From: Pseudomonas sp. Gutcm_11s
Lineage (GTDB): Bacteria; Pseudomonadota; Gammaproteobacteria; Pseudomonadales; Pseudomonadaceae
DNA: 64,000 bases
Assembly (NCBI RefSeq): GCF_028649395.1
Contig: NZ_JAQSUW010000009.1
Coordinates: 17,989-81,988 of the forward strand
Direction of reading: 5' to 3'
Shown: piece after piece, positions 9,342 through 16,748 of the stretch
Layout of the letters: each line of letters opens with the position of its first letter
How positions within the stretch are numbered: the stretch's first letter is position 1
The notes under the pieces: model-generated
Told to the model about the DNA's origin: nothing
Seen by the model: the letters and a program-made list of their open reading frames with translations, nothing else
Database searches by the model: none
Translations under genes and position numbers: made by a program

Positions 9342-9797
9342 TCAGATGCGCGTGCCGATGTTGAGCATGGCGCCGGCGTTGCCGAAGAACACCGCCTCGG
9401 CGCTGGCCGGGCCCATCTGCAGGCCCAGCGACGGGATGATCGCCGGGGCCACGCCGTAGCGGTTGAGCGGGATCTTGTCGCGGTATTCGCCACGGTAGCC
9501 CTGGATCGCCCCGGCCGAGACCTTCAGGTAGACCGGCAGGCTGTCGGCGTCGAAACGCTTGCCGACATAGGCGTACTGGGTGCGCTGGCGGTAGGAGTTG
9601 CGGAAGGTGGCGATGCCGGCGAATTCGCCGTCGGCCTGGTGCCGCTCCACACCGATCAGGTCCTGGTGGTTGTTGTGGATCGGGTCGTGCGACCAGTGCG
9701 TGGTGTACACACTGGTCTGCAGGTACCAGTAGTCGCCGTCGTCCGCCAGGGCGGCGCCGCAGGCCAGCAGCGCCGCGGCAAGCCAGAGAGTCTTCAT
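9342..9797 (-). CDS. PagP-like outer-membrane beta-barrel protein (divergent lipid A palmitoyltransferase candidate)
   Basis: 151-aa precursor with a signal peptide ending GAALA. The mature protein has alternating aromatic strands and the conserved block HWSHDPIHNNHQDLIGVE, then FRNSY and a DKIPLNRYGVAPAIIPSLG segment. Many databases name this family 'sn-glycerol-3-phosphate transporter', which I consider a misnomer. From memory, P. aeruginosa PA1343 of this family was shown to be a divergent lipid A palmitoyltransferase. Whether this paralogue has that activity is inference. It follows the glycine-zipper lipoprotein by 13 nt, so the two form an operon, and it lies about 450 bp from pagL. Confidence 0.68.
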   Translation of the reverse strand: MKTLWLAAALLACGAALADDGDYWYLQTSVYTTHWSHDPIHNNHQDLIGVERHQADGEFAGIATFRNSYRQRTQYAYVGKRFDADSLPVYLKVSAGAIQGYRGEYRDKIPLNRYGVAPAIIPSLGLQMGPASAEAVFFGNAGAMLNIGTRI

Positions 9798-9810
9798 GAA
9801 CTTGCCCTCC

Positions 9811-10278
9811 TCAGAGCACCACGCGGCTGCTGCCGTTTACCGTGGTGATGCGCACGCGGTCGCCGATGCGGAACTGCTGGGCCGGGTCGACTTCCTGCAC
9901 GTAGGCGCGCATGCCGCCGTTGTCCTCGCGCACGGTGATTTCGACACCCTGGCTGCGGGTGATGCCTTCCTCCACCGCCGCACCGGCCATGCCGCCGGCG
10001 ACACCGCCGAGCACGGTGGCGATGGTGCTGCCACGGCCGCCACCGATGCCGCTGCCGGCGACACCACCGACCACGGTGCCGGCGAGGGCACCGATCGGTG
10101 TGCGAGCGCCTTCGATCTGTACCGGGCGCAGGGACTCAATGGTGCCCATGCGTACCGTCTGCACGGCGCGGGCGTCGGCCCGCGAGTAGGTACTGCCATT
10201 GAGGTTGGAGGCGCAGCCGGTGAGCAGCAGGGTCGAGCTCAGGGCAGCGCTCAGCAGCAGGGTCGGGAAGCGTTTCAT
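9811..10278 (-). CDS. Glycine-zipper lipoprotein (SlyB/Pcp-like)
   Basis: 155-aa lipoprotein starting MKRFPTLLL at the ATG preceded by GAGGAA; the in-frame ATG at 10311 lacks a ribosome site and would bury the signal peptide. The lipobox is LLTGC. The centre holds a 2TM glycine zipper (GALAGTVVGGVAGSGIGG and GGVAGGMAGA), followed by a soluble domain ending in RITTVNGSSRVVL. SlyB-type proteins are outer-membrane lipoproteins linked to envelope stress and, in enteric bacteria, to the PhoP regulon. It is the first gene of an operon with the PagP-like gene and lies just downstream of the phased GTTCAG array. Confidence 0.87.
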   Translation of the reverse strand: MKRFPTLLLSAALSSTLLLTGCASNLNGSTYSRADARAVQTVRMGTIESLRPVQIEGARTPIGALAGTVVGGVAGSGIGGGRGSTIATVLGGVAGGMAGAAVEEGITRSQGVEITVREDNGGMRAYVQEVDPAQQFRIGDRVRITTVNGSSRVVL

Positions 10279-10328
10279 GGTCTGTTCCTCGGTGAAAGTT
10301 GCGATGGACACAGACTAAGCAGGGAGGG

Positions 10329-10367
10329 CTGAACGCCTCCTGAACCCTGGCTGAACCGCAGCTGAAC
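10329..10367 (-). promoter_or_regulatory. Four GTTCAG direct repeats, 11-bp period
   Basis: On the minus strand, GTTCAG occurs at 10367-10362, 10356-10351, 10345-10340 and 10334-10329, each start exactly 11 bp from the next. The last copy lies 11 bp before TAGTCT, a possible -10. Such in-register direct repeats on one helix face are the hallmark of OmpR-family response-regulator sites, with PhoP the leading candidate. The array begins immediately after the DUF2878 stop and drives toward the glycine-zipper/PagP-like operon. Confidence 0.7.
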
Positions 10368-10372
10368 GAGGT

Positions 10373-10846
10373 TCAGTTGGCCATCAGGCGCTGGCACAGG
10401 GGCAGCACGCCGGCCCACAGCGCGGCGAGCAGCAGCCAGGTGAGCGGCACGCCCAGTGGCAGGCCGACGCCGGCCAGGCTCGCGCCGGCGATATAGGCCG
10501 GCGGCGCGGCCAGGGCGCCGAGCAGGGCGGCGCGCCAGCGCGGATGGGCGCTCCAGGCCAGGCTGTGGCTCAAGGTGCAGGCCAGCAGGGGCCAGAGCAG
10601 GATCAGCCAGAGTGGCGGCAGGCTGAAATCGAACAGGCCCAGGCTGGCGAGCAGAGCGTCCAGCACCGTGCCCAGTAGGGTCACGGCGAGCACGCCGCGC
10701 CACTCGCCAGGCTGCGCCAGCCAGATCAGGTGGGAGGCCAGGATGAGCGGGGCCAGTGCCAGCAGCCAGGGATGTTGCGGGCTCAGCACGCAGGCCCACC
10801 AGCCGAGCTGGAACAGCCCGGCGTTGAGCAGCAGGCGGCCGTTCAG
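10373..10846 (-). CDS. DUF2878 membrane protein, start codon uncertain
   Basis: Hydrophobic protein of about 157 aa with roughly five to six membrane segments (LLLNAGLFQLGWWACVLS at the N-terminus, ending LPLCQRLMAN), matching DUF2878. No ATG, GTG or TTG lies at the conserved N-terminus. The best-placed codon is CTG at 10846-10844, which overlaps the upstream Cfa-like stop as CTGA, mirroring the 4-nt overlaps elsewhere in this operon. The first in-frame GTG is about 19 codons later and would remove part of the first helix. Last gene of the proposed light operon; its biochemical role is unknown. Confidence 0.72.
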   Translation of the reverse strand: MNGRLLLNAGLFQLGWWACVLSPQHPWLLALAPLILASHLIWLAQPGEWRGVLAVTLLGTVLDALLASLGLFDFSLPPLWLILLWPLLACTLSHSLAWSAHPRWRAALLGALAAPPAYIAGASLAGVGLPLGVPLTWLLLAALWAGVLPLCQRLMAN

Positions 10847-12120
10847 GCGCGCAGGCGTCCGAGCAGCGGTGCCGGCCGCGCGGCGGCCTTGGCCAGCAGC
10901 AGCTGCGCCGTGCCGATGCCGCGCTCGAGGAAGCCGCCCTCGCAGTAGCACAGGTAGAACTCCCACAGGCGGTAGAAGTAGTCGTCGTAGCCCAGCTGCT
11001 CCAGCTCGTGGCGGGCGCCGCGCAGGTTGTCGTGCCACAGGCGCAGGGTGCGCGCGTAGTGCAGGCCGAAGTCTTCCATGTGGTGCAGGTTGAGGTCGGT
11101 CTCGGCGGTGACCACCTGCAGCATCTTCTGCACCGAGGGCAGGGCGCCGCCGGGGAAGATGTAGCGCTGGATGAAGTCCACCGAGCGGCATGCCTGCGCG
11201 TAGCGCTGGTCGCGGATGGTGATGGCCTGCAGCAACATCAGCCCGTCGTCCTTGAGCAGCGCGGCGCACTGGCGGAAGTACTGGGGCAGGAAGCGATGGC
11301 CGACCGCCTCGATCATCTCGATCGACACCAGCTTGTCGTAGCGCCCGTCGAGGTCGCGGTAGTCCTGCAGCAACAGGGTGATGCGATCCTGCAGGCCCTG
11401 CTCGGCGATGCGCCGGCTGGTGTAGTCGTACTGCTGTTGCGACAGGGTCGTGGTGGTCACCCGGCAGCCGTAGTGGCTGGCCGCGTACAGCGCCATGCCG
11501 CCCCAGCCGGTGCCGATTTCCAGCAGGTGGTCGTCGGGCTTGAGTTCGAGCTTCTGGCAGATGCGCTCGAGCTTGTGCAGCTGGGCCTGCTCCAGACTGC
11601 TATCGGCACTTTCGAACATGGCCGCCGAATACATCATGGTCGGGTCGAGCAGGCGTTCGAACAGCTCGTTGCCCAGGTCGTAATGGGCAGCGATGTTGCG
11701 CCGCGAGCCGCTGCGGGTATTGCGGTTGAGCCAGTGCAGCGCCTGCATCAGCGGACGGCCGAAGAGCTGGGCGAGGCCGCGCTCCATGGCGTCGAGCAGG
11801 TCGAGGTTGGCGACGAACACGCGGATCACCGCGGTCAGGTCGGGGCTGCGCCAGTAGCCGTGGACATAGGCCTCGCCGGAGCCGATCGAGCCGTTGCCGG
11901 CCACCAGCGACCACACCGCCGGGTCGAGCACCTCGATCTCGCCGTGCGGCATGGCGCCCGGCTCGCCGAACTCCAGGCGCTCGCCGTTCTCCAGCAGCGT
12001 CAGCCGGCCATGGCGCAGGCCGGACAGCTGGCGCAGCACCAAGCCGCGCAGCAGTCCGGCGCCCAGGCCGCTACCGGCGCGCACGCCAGTCTTGGTCGAA
12101 CTCAGTTCAGGACTCTTCAT
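10843..12120 (-). CDS. Cyclopropane-fatty-acid-synthase-like SAM methyltransferase (UfaM-type candidate)
   Basis: 425 aa. The N-terminal lipid-binding half is followed by a Rossmann methyltransferase with SAM loop GTGWGG at 203-208 and LLLQDYRDL shared with Cfa. E271 matches the conserved catalytic Glu. However, the positions equivalent to E. coli Cfa C139 and H266, two of the bicarbonate ligands, are A166 (MYSAAMF) and Q298 (LLQAI). This argues against simple cyclopropanation and fits the unsaturated-fatty-acid methylases (UfaM) of furan-fatty-acid synthesis. It overlaps DUF1365 by 14 nt. Family assignment is firm; the exact product is inferred. Confidence 0.88.
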   Translation of the reverse strand: MKSPELSSTKTGVRAGSGLGAGLLRGLVLRQLSGLRHGRLTLLENGERLEFGEPGAMPHGEIEVLDPAVWSLVAGNGSIGSGEAYVHGYWRSPDLTAVIRVFVANLDLLDAMERGLAQLFGRPLMQALHWLNRNTRSGSRRNIAAHYDLGNELFERLLDPTMMYSAAMFESADSSLEQAQLHKLERICQKLELKPDDHLLEIGTGWGGMALYAASHYGCRVTTTTLSQQQYDYTSRRIAEQGLQDRITLLLQDYRDLDGRYDKLVSIEMIEAVGHRFLPQYFRQCAALLKDDGLMLLQAITIRDQRYAQACRSVDFIQRYIFPGGALPSVQKMLQVVTAETDLNLHHMEDFGLHYARTLRLWHDNLRGARHELEQLGYDDYFYRLWEFYLCYCEGGFLERGIGTAQLLLAKAAARPAPLLGRLRA

Positions 12121-12898
12121 GGCGGGGCTCCAGTTGGCCGTTGCGTTGTTCGCCGTCGGCGGGGCGGTGGTCGAAGATCGGTAGGCGCTTGAGCAGCAGG
12201 CGCAGGGCCTGCCAGTGGATGCCGAGCAGGGTGCTGGCGGTCATCCAGGGGAAGGCCAGCAGGTGGCGCAGCAGGCTGCTGGCGCTCAGCTCGATGCGGC
12301 GCAGGCCTAGGCTGGCGTCGAACAGCTTGTCTGCGCCCTGCCAGTTCTCGATGTGCAGGTGCAGGCGCGCGTCGGGCGGGCTGTAGCGCATGCGGTACTC
12401 CAGCTCGCGCGGCAGGAACGGCGAGACATGAAAACTCTTGGCCACGCGCTGGTGCGACTCGCCCTCGGCGTGGGTCGGCAGCACGTAGCGGTAGCGCTCG
12501 CGCCAGGGTGTGTTGCTCACCTCGCAGAGGATCGCCACCAGCCGCTCCTGTTCGTCGAAGCAGTAGAAGAAGCTCGCCGGGTTGAACGCCAGGCCCCAGC
12601 TGCGCGGCTGGCAGAGCAGGCAGATACGTCCGCGCGGCGCCTGGCCGAGGGCTTCGCCGACGCACTGGCGCACGGCCTCGCTCAGGCGCATGCCCTGGCC
12701 GGTGAACTGCGGCAGGAAGTCGCTTTCACGAAACGCCAGCGGCGCCCAGCGCGAGCGGCCGCACAGCGCTGACAGGCCGAGCACGGCGTCCTGCTCAGCC
12801 AGGTCCAGGTAGAGCAGGCCGATGCGGTAGCGGAAGGCGTGGGCGCGCGGCAGCAGGCGCCGGTGCTGCACCCAGCCCTGGTACAGCGCGCTGTTCAC
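12107..12898 (-). CDS. DUF1365 domain protein
   Basis: 263-aa protein beginning with GTG at 12898, whose GTGA overlaps the stop of the flavin oxidoreductase gene. The open frame runs farther upstream, but that stretch is antisense or out-of-frame shadow. It has the family's N-terminal VQHRRLLPRAHAFRYRIGL, the central LAFNPASFFYCFD and FHVSPFLP motifs, and a hydrophobic C-terminal segment near LAFPWMTASTLLG. DUF1365 genes occur almost always between a flavin amine oxidase and a Cfa-like gene, so a role in the same lipid modification is likely, but no activity is known to me. Confidence 0.92.
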   Translation of the reverse strand: MNSALYQGWVQHRRLLPRAHAFRYRIGLLYLDLAEQDAVLGLSALCGRSRWAPLAFRESDFLPQFTGQGMRLSEAVRQCVGEALGQAPRGRICLLCQPRSWGLAFNPASFFYCFDEQERLVAILCEVSNTPWRERYRYVLPTHAEGESHQRVAKSFHVSPFLPRELEYRMRYSPPDARLHLHIENWQGADKLFDASLGLRRIELSASSLLRHLLAFPWMTASTLLGIHWQALRLLLKRLPIFDHRPADGEQRNGQLEPRHEES

Positions 12899-14142
12899 AG
12901 GCGTTCCCCGAAGGCTTCGGCCACTCGCAGCGCGCTGGCCACACCGTCCTCGTGGAAACCGTTGGCCCAATAGGCGCCGCAGAAGTAGCTGTGCTGCTGG
13001 CCGTGCAGTTCGGCCCAGCGCGCTTGAGCGGCCAGACCGGCGAGGCTGTACTGCGGGTGGGCGTAGCGGTAGCGGCCGAGCACGCGGGCCGGGTCGATGG
13101 CCGCGCTCTGGTTGAGGCTGACGCAGAAGGTGCTGGCGCTGCGGATGCCCTGCAGGATGTTCATGTTGTAGGTGACGGACGCCGGCTGCTCGGCCGGGCC
13201 GCCCAGGCGGTAGTTCCAGCTGGCCCAGGCCAGGCGGCGCGAAGGCAGCAGGCGGGTGTCGGTGTGCAGCACCACCTCGTTCTCGGCGTAGCGCAGGTCG
13301 CCGAGGATGGCGCGCTCGACCAGGCTGGGGCGCGCCAGCAGGGCCAGGGCCTGGTTGCTGTGGCAGGCGAAGATGACCTTGTCGAACCGCTCCTGGCCGG
13401 CGCTGCTGATCAGGCTGACGCTCTCGGCGTCGCGCTCGACCTTGTACACCGGGCAGTTCAGGCGGATGCGTTCGGCGAAGCCGGCGGTCAGTGGCGCCAC
13501 GTAGCTGCGCGAACCACCGGCGACCACGCGCCACTGCGGGCGGTCGTTGACCGAGAGCAGGCCGTGGTTCTTGAAGAAGCGCAGGAAGAACTGCAGCGGG
13601 AAGTCGAGCATCTGCTCTGGCGACATCGACCAGATCGCCGCGCCCATCGGCACTATGTAGTGCTCGACGAAACGCCGCCCGTAGCCGCAGCGCTGCAGGT
13701 AGGTGCCGAGGGTCAGCTCGTTGCCGATGCGCTGCTCGGCGAGGTCGAACTGCGCTTCGCGGTTGAAGCGCAGGATGTCGCGCAGCATGCCGTGGAAGGC
13801 CGGCGACAGCAGGTTGCGGCGCTGGGCGAACAGGCTGTTGAGGTTGTTGCCGTTGTACTCCAGGCCGCTCGCCGGGTCGTTGACCGAGAAGCTCATCTCG
13901 GTGGGCTGCGAGGCCACGCCGAGGCGTTCCAGCAGGCGGATGAAGTTGGGGTAGGTCCAGTCGTTGAAGACGATGAAGCCGGTGTCGATGGCGTGCTGCT
14001 CGCCGTCGACTTCGACGTCCACCGTGTGGGTGTGGCCGCCGATCCAGCTGCCGGCCTCGAACACCGTCAGCTCGTGACGCTGGTGCAGCAGGTGGGCGCA
14101 GGTCAGGCCGGCGATGCCGCTGCCGATGATGGCGATCTTCAT
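12895..14142 (-). CDS. Flavin amine-oxidase-family FAD oxidoreductase (UfaD-like candidate)
   Basis: 415 aa with an N-terminal Rossmann FAD site GSGIAG at residues 7-12, the acidic ribose-binding residue in TVFEAG and the family segment IDTGFIVFN. The C-terminus returns to FAD binding near YWANGFHEDG. The family includes the fatty-acyl desaturase of furan-fatty-acid synthesis in Rhodobacter, found beside a Cfa-like methylase as here. It overlaps the SDR gene upstream (ATGA) and the DUF1365 gene downstream (GTGA). Acting on phospholipid acyl chains is inferred from context. Confidence 0.87.
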   Translation of the reverse strand: MKIAIIGSGIAGLTCAHLLHQRHELTVFEAGSWIGGHTHTVDVEVDGEQHAIDTGFIVFNDWTYPNFIRLLERLGVASQPTEMSFSVNDPASGLEYNGNNLNSLFAQRRNLLSPAFHGMLRDILRFNREAQFDLAEQRIGNELTLGTYLQRCGYGRRFVEHYIVPMGAAIWSMSPEQMLDFPLQFFLRFFKNHGLLSVNDRPQWRVVAGGSRSYVAPLTAGFAERIRLNCPVYKVERDAESVSLISSAGQERFDKVIFACHSNQALALLARPSLVERAILGDLRYAENEVVLHTDTRLLPSRRLAWASWNYRLGGPAEQPASVTYNMNILQGIRSASTFCVSLNQSAAIDPARVLGRYRYAHPQYSLAGLAAQARWAELHGQQHSYFCGAYWANGFHEDGVASALRVAEAFGERL

Positions 14143-14897
14143 GGGCGTGGTTCCGCGCGGGCGAGGCGTTTGCCCAGTGCCAACTGCAGGCCCTTGGGCA
14201 GCAGGGCGAGCAGGCGCAGGCCGGTGATGAATAGGGTTGGGAAGGCGATCTCATAGGGCCGCGCGGGAAGCCGGCTGGCGATATGCCGGGCGGCCTTGTC
14301 CACCGGCCAGCGCAACGGCATGGGGAAATCATTCTTCTGCGTCAGCGGGGTGTCGACGAAGCCGGGGCTGACCAGGGTGACGGCGATGCCTTCGCCGGCC
14401 AGGTCGATGCGCAGCGACTCGCACAGGTAGCGCAGCGCCGCCTTGGATGCACCGTAGGCCTCGGCGCGCGGCAGCGGCCACAGGGTCACGGCGCTGCCCA
14501 TCGCCACCAGATGCGGCTGGCGCCCGGCGCGCAGCAGCGGCAAAGCGGCCTCGATGCAGTAGGCGGCGGACAAAAGATTGCTGCGCAGCACACGCTCGAC
14601 CATGGCCGCCTGGAAGTCCCGCACCTCGACGTACTCGCAGGTGCCGGCGTTGAGAATGGCCTGGTCCAGCGCGCCCCAGTGCTCGGTAATGCGCGCGCCG
14701 ATTGCACGCACCTGCTCGGCGTCGGTGAGGTCGCCGGGGGCGAGCAGCACCTGTTCGGGGAAGCGCGTGGCCAGCGCCTGCAGCGGGCCCGCCCGGCGCG
14801 CGCTGAGGGCCAGGCGGTGGCCCTGGCGCAGCAGCTCCTCGGCCAGTGCAGCGCCGATGCCGCTGCTGGCGCCGGTCAGCCAGATGCGCCGGCTCAC
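14139..14897 (-). CDS. Short-chain dehydrogenase/reductase
   Basis: 252-aa classical SDR starting at GTG 14897, whose GTGA overlaps the stop of the NTF2-like gene; GGAGG lies upstream. NAD(P) motif TGASSGIG is near the N-terminus, the NAG motif is in ILNAGTCEY, and the catalytic Ser and YGASK (YxxxK) follow. A hydrophobic C-terminal stretch (FPTLFITGLRLLALLPKG) suggests membrane association. An ATG-started longer frame to 15008 runs antisense through a neighbour and is rejected. Substrate unknown; context suggests lipid or pigment redox chemistry. Confidence 0.9.
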   Translation of the reverse strand: MSRRIWLTGASSGIGAALAEELLRQGHRLALSARRAGPLQALATRFPEQVLLAPGDLTDAEQVRAIGARITEHWGALDQAILNAGTCEYVEVRDFQAAMVERVLRSNLLSAAYCIEAALPLLRAGRQPHLVAMGSAVTLWPLPRAEAYGASKAALRYLCESLRIDLAGEGIAVTLVSPGFVDTPLTQKNDFPMPLRWPVDKAARHIASRLPARPYEIAFPTLFITGLRLLALLPKGLQLALGKRLARAEPRP

Positions 14898-15316
14898 GCC
14901 AGCCTCCGCTTGAGCCAGGCAATGACGCCGCCCATCAGCGGTAGGTGCTCGTAGAGCAGGGCGCCGGCGTCGAAGTAGTCGCGGTGCTGATAGACCTTGT
15001 CCCACCACAGCAGGTGCGAGCAGCCGTCGACGCGGATCAGCGCGCCGCCGCGCAGGCGTGGGTGGCGGTAGCTCATGGTCCAGCGCAGGTAGCCCTCGCC
15101 ATCGCCGACCTGGTCATGGCCGTGGATATCGAACTGCACCTCGCGCACGTTGGCGTACAGCTCGGCGAAGTAGTCGTGCAGCGCCGGCAGGCCATGGATC
15201 TCGTGCAGCGGGTCGCGGAAGCGGATGTCCTCGGCGTACAGCGCGCCGAGTCGGTGCAGGTTGCCGGCATCGAGCGTGGCGAAGTCGGCGGCGAAGCGGC
15301 GCAGGAAGTCAGACAT
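14894..15316 (-). CDS. NTF2-like (SnoaL-type) protein
   Basis: 140-aa protein beginning MSDFLRRFA. It has the cone-shaped NTF2 fold pattern: N-terminal helix, YAEDIRFRDP, then strands with VQFDIHGHDQV and LRWTMSYRHP, and a short C-terminal hydrophobic helix. Members bind or isomerise small ligands, but catalytic residues cannot be assigned here. It overlaps phrB by 8 nt upstream and the SDR by 4 nt downstream, so it is translated as part of the same mRNA. Confidence 0.85.
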   Translation of the reverse strand: MSDFLRRFAADFATLDAGNLHRLGALYAEDIRFRDPLHEIHGLPALHDYFAELYANVREVQFDIHGHDQVGDGEGYLRWTMSYRHPRLRGGALIRVDGCSHLLWWDKVYQHRDYFDAGALLYEHLPLMGGVIAWLKRRLA

Positions 15317-16748
15317 GCTCCGCCTCCAGCTTGGGCAGGCTCTTGAAGGCCTGCAGGGCACGTGCGCGCGAGGCGGACAGGTCGACTATCGGCTGTGGAT
15401 AATTCGCCGCGCCGAACAGGCCGCCGAGCGCCGCCGGGTTGTGGATGTCACGGTCGTCCAGGTGCGCCAGTTCCGGCAGCCAGCGGCGGATGAAACGGCC
15501 GTCCGGGTCGAACTTCTGCGACTGGCTGATCGGGTTGAAGATGCGGAAGTAGGGCGCCGCGTCGGTGCCGGTGGAGGCGCTCCACTGCCAGCCGCCATTG
15601 TTGGCGGCCAGGTCGCCGTCGATCAGGTGGCGCATAAACCAGCGTTCTCCTTCTCTCCAATCGATCAGCAGGTTCTTGGTCAGGTACATCGCCACCACCA
15701 TGCGCAGGCGGTTGTGCATCCAGCCGGTGGCCAGCAGTTGGCGCATCGCCGCATCGACCAGCGGGATGCCGGTACGGCCCTGTTGCCAGGCAGCCAGCTC
15801 GTCCGGGACCTGGCGCCAGGGCAGCGCCTCGGTCTCCAGGCGGAAGGCGCGATGGCGCGAGACGCGCGGATAGCCGACCAGGATGTGTTTGTAGAACTCG
15901 CGCCAAAGCAGCTCGTTGATCCAGGTGACGGCGCCGGGGTTGCCGCTCTCGAACTCGCCGTAGTTGTTGCGCAGCGCCGCGTGCAGGCACTGGCGCGGCG
16001 ACAGCACGCCGGCGGCCAGATAGGCCGAGACCTGGCTGGTGCCGTCCACGCCTGGCAGGTCGCGGCGCTGCTGGTACCAGCCCATACGCTCGTCGACGAA
16101 GTCAGCAAGGCGCGCGCTGGCGGCGTCCTCGCCGGCCGGCCACAGCTCGCTCAGGCTGCGTGGCGGTGGCTCGAAGCCAGGCACGGCGCTGGGCAGCGGA
16201 TCGCTCGCCACCGGCAGTGGCGCCTGGGCGCCAGGCGTGCCGAGCATAGGTGGCAGGGCGCTGTGCAGGCGCTGGTAGCACAGCTTGCGGAACTGGCTGA
16301 ACACCTGGAAATAGCCGCCGGACTTGGTCAGCAGGCTGCCCGGGCGGAACAGCAGCTGGTCCAGATGGCCGTGGCAGGCGATGTCCGCGTTCGCCAATGT
16401 CTGGCTCACGGCGCGGTCGCGGGCCTGTTCGTTGAGACCGTATTCGTCGTTGAAGTGCACGGCGCCGATCTGCTGTTGGCGGCACAGCTCGAGCAGCACT
16501 GCAGGCGCATCGCGCCAGTGCGGCGCGCTGCGGACCAGCAGCGGCACGTTGAGGCGCGCCAGTTGCTGCTGTAGCTCGGCCAGGTTGCGCAGCCAGAAGT
16601 CGACCTTGCACGGCGCATCGTCGTGCTCGCGCCACTGCTCGGGGCTGAGCAGGTACACGGCCAGGGTCGGGCCGGCAGCCATGGCGGCATGCAGGGCGCT
16701 GTTGTCAGCGCTGCGCAGGTCGCTGCGCAGCCAGATCAGCTGGCGCAT
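15309..16748 (-). CDS. phrB: Deoxyribodipyrimidine photolyase
   Basis: Light-driven repair of cyclobutane pyrimidine dimers using FADH- and an antenna chromophore. The 479-aa protein has the N-terminal antenna domain (LIWLRSDLRSADN) and the C-terminal FAD domain with WINELLWREFYKH, the MHNRLRMVVA helix, the DGDLAANNGGWQW active-site segment and FRIFNPISQSQKFDPDG, all typical of class I CPD photolyases. It overlaps the LitR-type regulator by 13 nt and the NTF2-like gene by 8 nt. In P. aeruginosa the merR-phr pair is likewise next to pagL (PA4659-PA4661). Confidence 0.95.
   Translation of the reverse strand: MRQLIWLRSDLRSADNSALHAAMAAGPTLAVYLLSPEQWREHDDAPCKVDFWLRNLAELQQQLARLNVPLLVRSAPHWRDAPAVLLELCRQQQIGAVHFNDEYGLNEQARDRAVSQTLANADIACHGHLDQLLFRPGSLLTKSGGYFQVFSQFRKLCYQRLHSALPPMLGTPGAQAPLPVASDPLPSAVPGFEPPPRSLSELWPAGEDAASARLADFVDERMGWYQQRRDLPGVDGTSQVSAYLAAGVLSPRQCLHAALRNNYGEFESGNPGAVTWINELLWREFYKHILVGYPRVSRHRAFRLETEALPWRQVPDELAAWQQGRTGIPLVDAAMRQLLATGWMHNRLRMVVAMYLTKNLLIDWREGERWFMRHLIDGDLAANNGGWQWSASTGTDAAPYFRIFNPISQSQKFDPDGRFIRRWLPELAHLDDRDIHNPAALGGLFGAANYPQPIVDLSASRARALQAFKSLPKLEAEHV

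Noticed and set aside
10329..10376. CTGAAC/GTTCAG run as a transcription terminator of the light operon
   Set aside because: The repeats are direct, not inverted, except for the single GTTCAG at 10371. There is no GC stem with a T tract, and the 11-bp phasing fits regulator binding better.
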